From assembly GCA_900770405.1 (NCBI GenBank), contig CAAGKL010000099.1:1-51167 (forward strand): DNA of 51,167 nucleotides, given 5' to 3'. This stretch comes from Clostridia bacterium. Lineage in GTDB: Bacteria; Bacillota; Clostridia; UBA1381. Of this stretch, positions 8,066 to 14,448 are shown piece after piece; position 1 is the stretch's first letter, and each line of letters begins with the position of its first letter. The notes below the pieces were generated by a model, which did not search any database, was not told the DNA's origin, and saw nothing but the letters and a program-made list of their open reading frames with translations. A program made the translations under genes and the position numbers.

Positions 8066-8800
8066 TTACTTTTTCGCGCCTTTCTTCAAATTATAACAGC
8101 CTCCGATAGGGGATTTTGACGCAATACCTGCCTTTCTGGGGTATTGCATCGGAGTTTGTCGCACTTTTTTTACGCAGATTATGCGGTGTGCGAGGTCGGT
8201 GAATGGGATTTTTGCGGTGAAAATATCCCCGACCCTGCCGCCGAGAATGTCGATGGCGCGCTTCGCCGCGGAAAGCTCCTCATCGGCGAGCGGGCCTTTG
8301 AGCGCGAGAAAATCTCCGCCCACGCGCACGAACGGCAGGCAAAGCTCCGACAGCACCGTCATATTTGCGACCGCGCGCGACACCGCCGTGTCGAAGCCCT
8401 CGCGCATACGCCGCGCGGCGTCCTCCGCCCGTGCGTGCACCGTATGCACGCCTGAGAGCGCGAGTCTTTCGCACACCTCGTCAAGGAAGGTGAGCCGCTT
8501 TGCGAGCGAGTCGAGCAGCACGAGCTCGATGTCGGGGCGCATAATCTTCAGAACCAGACCCGGAAAGCCCGCGCCGCAGCCGACGTCGATTATCCGCCTG
8601 CCGACCTTGCCGGTGCAAAGCGGGGTCATACTGTCGAGGAAATGCTTGGTCACGATGCCCGCATCATCGGTTATTGCGGTCAGGTTGACCCGCTCGTTGC
8701 GCTCTTGGAGCATACGTGCGTAGGTGATGAGCATATCGAGCTGCCCGTCTGACGCGGTAAGCCCGAGCTCTTTTATTCCATCTGATAGCATTTGCTTCAT
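8066..8800 (-). CDS. rsmG: 16S rRNA (guanine527-N7)-methyltransferase RsmG
   Basis: A 244-residue SAM-dependent methyltransferase that modifies G527 of 16S rRNA. The family signature ERNERVNLTAITD is near the N-terminus, then HFLDSM, the SAM-binding VGCGAGFPGLVLKI, and SRAVANMTVLSELCLPFVRVGG. Full length for the family. It sits upstream of the Noc/ParB gene in the same direction, the usual near-origin arrangement in Firmicutes, and is divergent from a small regulator gene. The C-terminal 25 residues (basic, KKGAKK) extend a little past the usual core. Confidence 0.93.
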   Translation of the reverse strand: MKQMLSDGIKELGLTASDGQLDMLITYARMLQERNERVNLTAITDDAGIVTKHFLDSMTPLCTGKVGRRIIDVGCGAGFPGLVLKIMRPDIELVLLDSLAKRLTFLDEVCERLALSGVHTVHARAEDAARRMREGFDTAVSRAVANMTVLSELCLPFVRVGGDFLALKGPLADEELSAAKRAIDILGGRVGDIFTAKIPFTDLAHRIICVKKVRQTPMQYPRKAGIASKSPIGGCYNLKKGAKK

Positions 8801-8818
8801 TTTTTATCGTCCTTTGTC

Positions 8819-8847
8819 TTGAATTGGTGAAAATTTCCTGTTATAAT
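8819..8847 (+). promoter_or_regulatory. sigma-A-type promoter for HTH gene
   Basis: TTGAAT, a 17-base spacer and TATAAT, about 22 bases before the GTG start. The -35 box lies in the short divergent gap with rsmG. Confidence 0.7.
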
Positions 8848-8868
8848 AGGGTTAAGGGAGTGAGCTTT

Positions 8869-9078
8869 GTGGATATAATCGCGCGAAAACTTGAATATTA
8901 CCGCAGGGTTGCGGGGCTTACACAGCTCGAGCTTGCCGAGGAAATCGGCGAAAGCCCGACAATGATTGCCGATTTTGAGGATGGCAGGGAGCTGCCGACG
9001 TTTGAGACGGTTGTGCGGTTTGCGCATATTTTCGGCGTCACCACCGACCAGCTTTTGGGGCATCAGGTGCTCGGCTGA
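8869..9078 (+). CDS. small XRE-family helix-turn-helix protein
   Basis: A 69-residue protein made of little more than a Cro/CI-type HTH: RKLEYYRRVAGLTQLELAEE, then SPTMIADFEDGRELPTFETVVRFAHIF and the ending GVTTDQLLG. Such proteins bind DNA as dimers; no effector domain is present and the target is unknown. The GTG start is chosen for GGGAGTGA six bases upstream and a promoter just before it. Its 3' end overlaps the convergent ttcA gene by 16 bases, so the two transcripts can pair there. Confidence 0.8.
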   Translation: MDIIARKLEYYRRVAGLTQLELAEEIGESPTMIADFEDGRELPTFETVVRFAHIFGVTTDQLLGHQVLG

Positions 9079-9788
9079 GACTTGTCCCAGCCGCTTATGC
9101 CGCTTTGCGAAATCGCGGTGAAAAGCCGCTTTTTCAGCCCGGCATAGGTCTCGTCCTCAAGCTCGCGGATTATTTTTTTCATATCCGCGCGCTTTGTGAT
9201 GCCGTCGGCGGGGCAGCCGCTTTTCTGCACGGGCAGCGCAAGCCTTTCCGCCGTACCGCGGATATCGCCCTCGCGCACGTAAATCAGCGGGCGGATCGAG
9301 TAAATGTCGGTGCGGTCGAGATATGTAACCGGCGAGAAGCAGTTAATTCTGCCCTCGTAGAGCAGGCTGAGCATAAATGTCTCGAGCACGTCATCCATAT
9401 GATGCCCGAGCGCGACGCGCCGGCAGCCGTATTCGATAGCCATATTGTTGAGTGCACCTCGGCGCAGCTTTGCACAAAGCGCGCAGGGGTTGGGCTCTTT
9501 TCTGATGTCAAAAACCACCTCGCGGATATTCGTCGGCTTGACGTGATATTCGACGCCGAGCTCGCGGCAGAAGTCGGCAATGCGCGAAAAATCGCCGTTG
9601 CCGGTCATATCGAGCGTCATCGCGACAACGGTGAATTTTTTCGGATAGTACCGCGAAAGCGCGGCGAGCGATGCCGTCAGGGCAAGGCTGTCTTTGCCGC
9701 CGGATACGCCGACTGCAACGCGGTCGCCGTCGGAAACCATATCGTAATCTTCAACCGCGCGCCGCACAAGGCTTGTAATTCTTTTCAA
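9063..9788 (-). CDS. ttcA: tRNA 2-thiocytidine(32) synthetase TtcA-like
   Basis: A 241-residue PP-loop ATP pyrophosphatase. SGGKDSLAL is the PP-loop; the paired cysteines in NPCALCAKLRRG and the later SGCP cysteine fit the Fe-S-dependent TtcA family, which thiolates C32 of some tRNAs. GHHMDDVLETF is a further family motif. The TTG start at 9788 is chosen because AAGGAG lies eight bases upstream; the longer frame runs back inside the patatin gene. It follows the patatin gene by 16 bases, so the pair is probably cotranscribed from the promoter at 10714. Confidence 0.85.
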   Translation of the reverse strand: MKRITSLVRRAVEDYDMVSDGDRVAVGVSGGKDSLALTASLAALSRYYPKKFTVVAMTLDMTGNGDFSRIADFCRELGVEYHVKPTNIREVVFDIRKEPNPCALCAKLRRGALNNMAIEYGCRRVALGHHMDDVLETFMLSLLYEGRINCFSPVTYLDRTDIYSIRPLIYVREGDIRGTAERLALPVQKSGCPADGITKRADMKKIIRELEDETYAGLKKRLFTAISQSGISGWDKSQPST

Positions 9789-9804
9789 CTTATTTTCTCC
9801 TTCG

Positions 9805-10653
9805 CTATTTCGCAAGATAATCGCGCAGCTCGCCGATACGCGAGCGCATAAGGTCGGCGCCCTTGTCGTAGAGCATACGCAGCACCTTCGGGTCGGACTC
9901 TGTGCGCGCGATGCCCTCGGTGGTGTCGGGGCGCAGAATGAACACTTTTCCGCGGCGCTCGAGCTCCTCAAGCTCGGCAACCTTGCGGTTGTACATATCC
10001 GCGCGGTGCAAAATCGCGGCGGAAAATTCCGAGTATTTGCGGAATTTGCGTGCAGCGTATGCGGTGGCGCGGTCGGTAGTTTTCGTGTAGCCGATTTCGC
10101 GCGTCAGGATCACGATATTTTTGTCGCACCCCTCGTCCATCGCCTTTTTGTAGGGGATTGAGTCGGTGATGCCGCCGTCCATATAATTTTTGCCGTCCAG
10201 GTGGAAAACCGGGAACATAATCGGCAGCGCGCAGCTCGCGCGCATATACATATTGCGGTGGTCGGTGCGGGGCAGCTCGATGTACTCGGGCTTGCCGGTG
10301 TCGAGGTTTGTCACAACGCAGTAAATCTTGCCCGGATACGCCGCCAGCGCGGCATAATCAAACGGCACAATGTGCTCGGGAATGTCGTAGAAAACGTAGT
10401 CCATATTGTAGTAGCTACGGTTTTTCGGGTTCAAAAGATGCCGCAGCCCCATATATTTTTTTGTTGGCATATAGTGCAGCGCAATTTCGAGATTGCGCCC
10501 GTGCTGACCGGAGGCGTAGGACGTTGCGAAGGCAATTCCCGCCGAAACGCCGACGATCACGTCGGCGATAATATTCTCCTCAAGCAGCACATCGGTCACG
10601 CCTGCGGCAAAAACCGACCGCGCCGCGCCGCCCTCAAGTGTCAGACCAAGCAT
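9805..10653 (-). CDS. patatin-like phospholipase family protein
   Basis: A 282-residue serine hydrolase of the patatin family. The N-terminal LEGGAARSVFAAG takes the place of the oxyanion glycine-rich motif, GVSAG is the nucleophile elbow, and DGGITDSIP supplies the catalytic aspartate of the Ser-Asp dyad. The family cleaves acyl esters of lipids; the substrate here is unknown. The ATG at 10653 follows GGGAG at good spacing; upstream in-frame starts are less well placed. Its promoter overlaps the end of the next gene upstream on the map. Confidence 0.85.
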   Translation of the reverse strand: MLGLTLEGGAARSVFAAGVTDVLLEENIIADVIVGVSAGIAFATSYASGQHGRNLEIALHYMPTKKYMGLRHLLNPKNRSYYNMDYVFYDIPEHIVPFDYAALAAYPGKIYCVVTNLDTGKPEYIELPRTDHRNMYMRASCALPIMFPVFHLDGKNYMDGGITDSIPYKKAMDEGCDKNIVILTREIGYTKTTDRATAYAARKFRKYSEFSAAILHRADMYNRKVAELEELERRGKVFILRPDTTEGIARTESDPKVLRMLYDKGADLMRSRIGELRDYLAK

Positions 10654-10713
10654 TAAATCATCTCCCATGGTATCATATTGCAGCAGGGTAAAATGCCGCA
10701 TTCAAACAAGCCT

Positions 10714-10742
10714 ATTATAGCATAAAAATCCCAAAAATTCAA
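10714..10742 (-). promoter_or_regulatory. sigma-A-type promoter for patatin-ttcA
   Basis: On the minus strand TTGAAT and TATAAT are spaced by 17 bases. It lies beside the 3' end of the preceding transporter gene. Confidence 0.7.
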
Positions 10743-10746
10743 GCCC

Positions 10747-11226
10747 TTATTTAAGGCAGTGCAGCAGCGATTTTACGCAGATGCCCACGAAAAGCCCGGC
10801 GGCGAGCCCCAGCAAAATCAGCGCCGGCGCAAGGTACATCACGTGCGCGCCGCGCATCACCGCCGCCGCGGCGGCAAGCTGCCCGACATTGTGCAGCACC
10901 CCGCCGCACATTCCGACGCCCGCCTGCGACATTCCCGCGCGCTTTGCCGCGCACATAGCAAAAAAGGACAGCGCCCCGCCGGAGAGCGCAAAAATCAGCG
11001 CGTTGAGCCCCGAAAACCAAAGGCAGACGGTCAGGACCTTGACCAGCATCACAAAAAACGCGCTCCGTTCGCCGAATTTGTAAAGCGCGAGCATAACCGC
11101 CGTGTTTGCGAGCCCGACCTTGAAGCCGGCAATCGGAATAATCGGCGAAAACAGCGTTTCTATATAGCCGAGCACCGCCGCGAGGGCACATAAAAGCCCG
11201 ATGTATGCAATTTTTTTCGTGTCCGT
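10747..11226 (-). CDS. Gx transporter family / heptaprenyl diphosphate synthase component I-like membrane protein
   Basis: About 159 residues with five hydrophobic segments. The core (ETLFSPIIPIAGFKVGLAN, then AGVGMCGGVLHNVGQ) is typical of the Gx transporter family, also annotated heptaprenyl diphosphate synthase component I. Family similarity (TKKIAYIGLLCALAAVLGY) extends upstream of the first ATG/GTG/TTG, at 11175, as far as an in-frame stop, and no standard start lies in that extension. AGCAGGTGA overlaps the preceding stop, with ACG at 11226 four bases on, so I take ACG as a likely non-standard start. A mutated ATG or a truncated protein from the GTG at 11175 are alternatives. It is cotranscribed with the NusG-II gene. 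Confidence 0.75.
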   Translation of the reverse strand, partial: TDTKKIAYIGLLCALAAVLGYIETLFSPIIPIAGFKVGLANTAVMLALYKFGERSAFFVMLVKVLTVCLWFSGLNALIFALSGGALSFFAMCAAKRAGMSQAGVGMCGGVLHNVGQLAAAAAVMRGAHVMYLAPALILLGLAAGLFVGICVKSLLHCLK

Positions 11227-11230
11227 AAAA

Positions 11231-11572
11231 TCACCTGCTTACCGCGTCGGCATCGCCGCTTTTGCTGACCGTGACCGTGACGCGGTTGGGCAGACAGACG
11301 ATGCTCCGGTCGGCGTTTTTTATGCGCCCCTGCTTTATGCACAGCTTGTCCGGGCAGGTGGCGCTGTCGATGTATGCACAGCCGCCGCTTATTTGCAGGC
11401 GGTTTTTGCCGCCGATGTCGACGGTGCGCTCGCCGGAGAGCGGATACGAGCCGAAAAGCTCGCCGTTTTTGTAGACGAAAACCCGGTCGCCCGGCGCCTT
11501 GCGGGTCAAAAGAAGGCATATGCCCGCCAGAACCGCCGCAATAATTACAATTATCAAATCTTTTTTCTTCAT
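11231..11572 (-). CDS. NusG domain II-containing secreted/anchored protein
   Basis: A 113-residue protein with one N-terminal hydrophobic segment (residues 5-23) and a beta-rich domain of the NusG-II type. CPDKLCIKQG and the later SIVCLPNRVTVTV are the family hallmarks, including three conserved cysteines. The family commonly neighbours Gx transporter and Rnf/ApbE-type genes in Clostridia, and here it directly precedes the Gx transporter gene, whose Shine-Dalgarno site overlaps its stop. The molecular role is not established. No clear Shine-Dalgarno site precedes the ATG. Confidence 0.85.
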   Translation of the reverse strand: MKKKDLIIVIIAAVLAGICLLLTRKAPGDRVFVYKNGELFGSYPLSGERTVDIGGKNRLQISGGCAYIDSATCPDKLCIKQGRIKNADRSIVCLPNRVTVTVSKSGDADAVSR

Positions 11573-11698
11573 TTTGAATTGTTAATTAAAAGTTCATAAT
11601 TAATTCATATCAGGGACAAATCTTAATGTTAAAGTATAATTGTAAATTAAAAATCTTAATTTACAAAACAATATACCTTCCCCTTAATATTTTTATCG

Positions 11699-11727
11699 AA
11701 AGACCGCATCGAAAAATGCGGTCTTTT
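11699..11727. terminator. hairpin terminator downstream of uppP
   Basis: An 11-bp perfect stem (AAAGACCGCAT/ATGCGGTCTTT) with a 6-base loop between uppP and the NusG-II gene. Both genes run on the minus strand, so it separates two units; the T-run is short. Confidence 0.7.
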
Positions 11728-11738
11728 GGTATGCTTTT

Positions 11739-12566
11739 TTATTTTACGAGGGCGAAGTACACAAGCACAATCACGCCGAGCACAATTCTGTACCAGCCGA
11801 ACGCCTTGAAGTCGTGGTTTCTGATGTAGCCCATAAGGAAACGGATTGCCGCGACCGACACGATGTACGCGACCGCCATTCCGACGAGCAGGATTCCGAG
11901 ATTCTGCCCGAGCAGCGAGCCGCCGTCCATAAGATATTTCACGATTTTGAGCGCGCTTGCGCCGAGCATCACCGGCACGGCGAGGAAAAAGGAAAATTCC
12001 GCCGCCAGCGTCCGCGATGCGCCGAGAATTACCGCGCCGAGGATTGTCGCGCCCGAGCGCGATGTGCCCGGAATGAGCGCCAGCACCTGGAATACGCCGA
12101 TAATCAGCGCGGTTTTAAAGCTCATCGAGGCGATGTCGGACACCTTTTCCGGATTGCGGCGGTTTTCGATTACGATGAACAGCACGCCGTAAATTATCAG
12201 CGCCGCCGCGACTACCCAGGGGTTGTAGAGGTATGTATTGATCGCGTTGTCGAACAGCAGCCCGATTATCGCCGCCGGCACGCACGCCGCCAGCACCTTT
12301 GCCCACATCAGCCAGGTTTCGCGCCGCTCGGCGGCAGATTTTTTTGGTGAGAGAGGGTTGAGCTTGCGGAAATACAGCGTCACCACCGCCAGAATCGAGC
12401 CGAATTGGATTACGACCAAAAACAGGTCGACGAACGCCTTGTCCGTGCCGCCCAAAAGCTTGATAAACTCGTCGGCAAGTATCATATGACCAGTGCTTGA
12501 TATGGGAAGCCATTCGGTAATTCCCTGAATTACGCCGAGCACGGCGGCTTTTAAAAGTTCAATCAC
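11739..12566 (-). CDS. uppP: undecaprenyl-diphosphatase UppP (BacA)
   Basis: A 275-residue integral membrane enzyme that recycles undecaprenyl pyrophosphate to the monophosphate carrier used for cell wall synthesis. Both family motifs are intact: ITEWLPISSTGHM near residues 16-28 and the PGTSRSGAT motif near 165-173. Seven to eight hydrophobic segments are seen. Higher dosage of this family gives bacitracin resistance. It lies 13 bases downstream of the CK-like kinase gene and shares its promoter. Confidence 0.95.
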   Translation of the reverse strand: MIELLKAAVLGVIQGITEWLPISSTGHMILADEFIKLLGGTDKAFVDLFLVVIQFGSILAVVTLYFRKLNPLSPKKSAAERRETWLMWAKVLAACVPAAIIGLLFDNAINTYLYNPWVVAAALIIYGVLFIVIENRRNPEKVSDIASMSFKTALIIGVFQVLALIPGTSRSGATILGAVILGASRTLAAEFSFFLAVPVMLGASALKIVKYLMDGGSLLGQNLGILLVGMAVAYIVSVAAIRFLMGYIRNHDFKAFGWYRIVLGVIVLVYFALVK

Positions 12567-12579
12567 GATGTGTACTCCT

Positions 12580-13206
12580 TTATTTCGTCAGATCCGCAGC
12601 AGTGCGGCAGATGATGTCCACGGCGTTGTCGATGCCGATTTTCGATGTGTTCAGGCACAGATCATAGCCCGTCATACCGCCCCATTCCTTGTTGGAATAG
12701 TAGTTGTAGTAGGCGCGGCGCTGCTTTTCCGTCTTGATGATGCGGTCCTCGGCGGTCTTTTTGTCGAGGCTGTAGAGCTTTTCGATGCGGGCGATTTTGA
12801 AATCCATATCCGCATAGAGAAATATGTCGAGCGTCCTGCACGGCTCGCTTTCGAGCACATAGTCGGCGCATCTGCCGACGATTACGCAGGGCCCCTCGGA
12901 CGCGGCGCGCTTTATAACGTCGGACTGCGCGATGAAGAGTTTGTCATTGATGGGCATTTCGTAGTACATCGGCGAGGTGAGACCGCGCAGACCCGCACCC
13001 ATAACGAGGGAGTAGAGAAGGCTCTTTGACGCCTTTTCGTCGACGCTGTTTAAAACGCTTTCGTCGATGTTGCTCTTCTTTGCGGCGAGCGTTACGAGCT
13101 CCTCGTCGTAGAAGGTGTAGCCGAGCGCGTCGGCAACTCTTTTGCCGACCTCCTTGCCGCCCGAGCCGAAGTGCCTGCCGATAGTTATTACCGTGTTATT
13201 TGCCAT
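12580..13206 (-). CDS. cytidylate kinase-like family protein
   Basis: A 208-residue P-loop protein. ITIGRHFGSGGKEVGKRVA is the modified Walker A region of the cytidylate kinase-like (AAA_26/PF13189) group, and VGRCADYVL, plus RAYYNYYS near residue 165, are typical of it. The family is distinct from true Cmk and its substrate is not established. It carries its own promoter inside the end of the neighbouring gene and leads uppP. Confidence 0.85.
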   Translation of the reverse strand: MANNTVITIGRHFGSGGKEVGKRVADALGYTFYDEELVTLAAKKSNIDESVLNSVDEKASKSLLYSLVMGAGLRGLTSPMYYEMPINDKLFIAQSDVIKRAASEGPCVIVGRCADYVLESEPCRTLDIFLYADMDFKIARIEKLYSLDKKTAEDRIIKTEKQRRAYYNYYSNKEWGGMTGYDLCLNTSKIGIDNAVDIICRTAADLTK

Positions 13207-13261
13207 AATTCAAACCTCACTTTCAGGGATTTTAAATCTATTAACGAAATTTTGTACCCTA

Positions 13262-13290
13262 ATTATATCACAGCCTGCGCTAAAATTCAA
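13262..13290 (-). promoter_or_regulatory. sigma-A-type promoter for CK-like kinase and uppP
   Basis: On the minus strand TTGAAT and TATAAT are spaced by 17 bases. The -35 box overlaps the 3' end of the transglycosylase gene, whose stop is at 13280. Confidence 0.7.
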
Positions 13291-13843
13291 GCTCGGATTT
13301 TCCGCCGTAGAGCTTTTTGTAAGTCTTGTAATAGCGGCGGATTTTGTCGACATAGCCGTCGGTTTCGCCGAAGGGGATTTTGTCGAGCTTTTTGCCGCCG
13401 GCGGAAATTTCGCTGTCGGAAAGCCAGCGCGTGACGGTCGCGGGGCCTGCGTTGTAGGCGCACAGCGCCGTGTGAATATCGCCGAATTTGTCGATTAAGT
13501 ACGCAAGATACCAGCACCCCATACGTATGTTTGTGCGCGGCTCGAGCCGCTTGTCATAGTCGAGCCCGGTCTTTTCGCTGACAAAGCGCGCCGTGTCGTC
13601 GGTCAGCTGCATCAGCCCGTGCGCGATGTGCGAGTGCGCATTCTCGTTAAAGCCCGACTCCGCCTTAATCAGCGCGGCGACGAGGTACGGGTCGAGGTTG
13701 TTTTCCGCCGCCGCGGCGGAAATTTCAAGCTTGTAGTCAAAGGGGTAGAGCTTTTTCAAAAACACCGAAAAATCCCCCCGCGCCGCGTAAACAGCCGCCA
13801 GCACGAGCGAAAAAAACAGCATCAGTTTAAGGAATTTTTTCAC
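13280..13843 (-). CDS. lytic transglycosylase domain protein
   Basis: A 187-residue exported protein. An N-terminal hydrophobic segment (residues 4-18) serves as signal or anchor, then a Slt-type goose lysozyme fold: the catalytic glutamate is in IKAESGFN, followed by AHGLMQLTDDTA and CAYNAGPATVTRWL. It would cleave the glycan strands of peptidoglycan with 1,6-anhydro product formation. The GTG start is chosen because GGAGG lies about seven bases upstream and it overlaps the coaE stop as GTGA. It is the last gene of the ung-polA-coaE unit. Confidence 0.88.
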   Translation of the reverse strand: MKKFLKLMLFFSLVLAAVYAARGDFSVFLKKLYPFDYKLEISAAAAENNLDPYLVAALIKAESGFNENAHSHIAHGLMQLTDDTARFVSEKTGLDYDKRLEPRTNIRMGCWYLAYLIDKFGDIHTALCAYNAGPATVTRWLSDSEISAGGKKLDKIPFGETDGYVDKIRRYYKTYKKLYGGKSELEF

Positions 13844-14448
13844 GAATTTTCCTCCGAAAAACCGATTTGGGAGAGTATTTCGCGCACTCTTTCGTCGAGC
13901 GACTGCGAGCCGTCGTTGTTGATTAAAAAGCGGCAGGACGCAGCGTAAAAATAGTCGCCGGGCTGCGCCCTTATGCGCAAAAGCGCCTCCCGGTCGGAGA
14001 TGCCGTCGCGCGCGGTGATGCGCGCAATGCGCACCTGCTCGGGCGCGTAAACGCCGACCAAAAATTCGCACATTTCCTCAATCGGGCTGCCGATGATTAC
14101 CGCGCCGTCGATTGCCGCCGCGCGCTCGCCCGCCGAGGCAAGGCGCAAAATAATTTCTTCCTTTATATATTTATGTGTAATTCTGTTTAATATGAGCAGC
14201 TCGTGCGGGTCGGAAAAGACGATTGAGCCGAGCTTTTTGCGCAGAAGCCGACCGTCCGCATCGAATACGCCGTCGCCGAAATGTCGGCGGATTTCGCCGC
14301 AGGCGCGGCTTTGCGGTTCGGTGACAACGCGCGAAATCTCGTCCGCGTCAATCACGCGCACGCCGTGGCGGCGGAAGATGTCGCTGACGTAGCTTTTGCC
14401 GCTGCCGCTGCCGCCGGTTATGCCGAAAATAAGCCTATTTGCAGTCAT
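13840..14448 (-). CDS. coaE: dephospho-CoA kinase
   Basis: A 202-residue kinase that carries out the last step of coenzyme A synthesis. GITGGSGSGKS is the Walker A motif, VIDADEISR and the lid-region arginines follow. The protein's middle (SPIEEMCEFLVGVYAPEQVR) departs somewhat from classical CoaE but keeps the order of motifs. The ATG at 14448 follows GGGAGGTC and overlaps the 3' end of polA by 14 bases; a polA-coaE order is common in Firmicutes. Confidence 0.87.
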   Translation of the reverse strand: MTANRLIFGITGGSGSGKSYVSDIFRRHGVRVIDADEISRVVTEPQSRACGEIRRHFGDGVFDADGRLLRKKLGSIVFSDPHELLILNRITHKYIKEEIILRLASAGERAAAIDGAVIIGSPIEEMCEFLVGVYAPEQVRIARITARDGISDREALLRIRAQPGDYFYAASCRFLINNDGSQSLDERVREILSQIGFSEENS

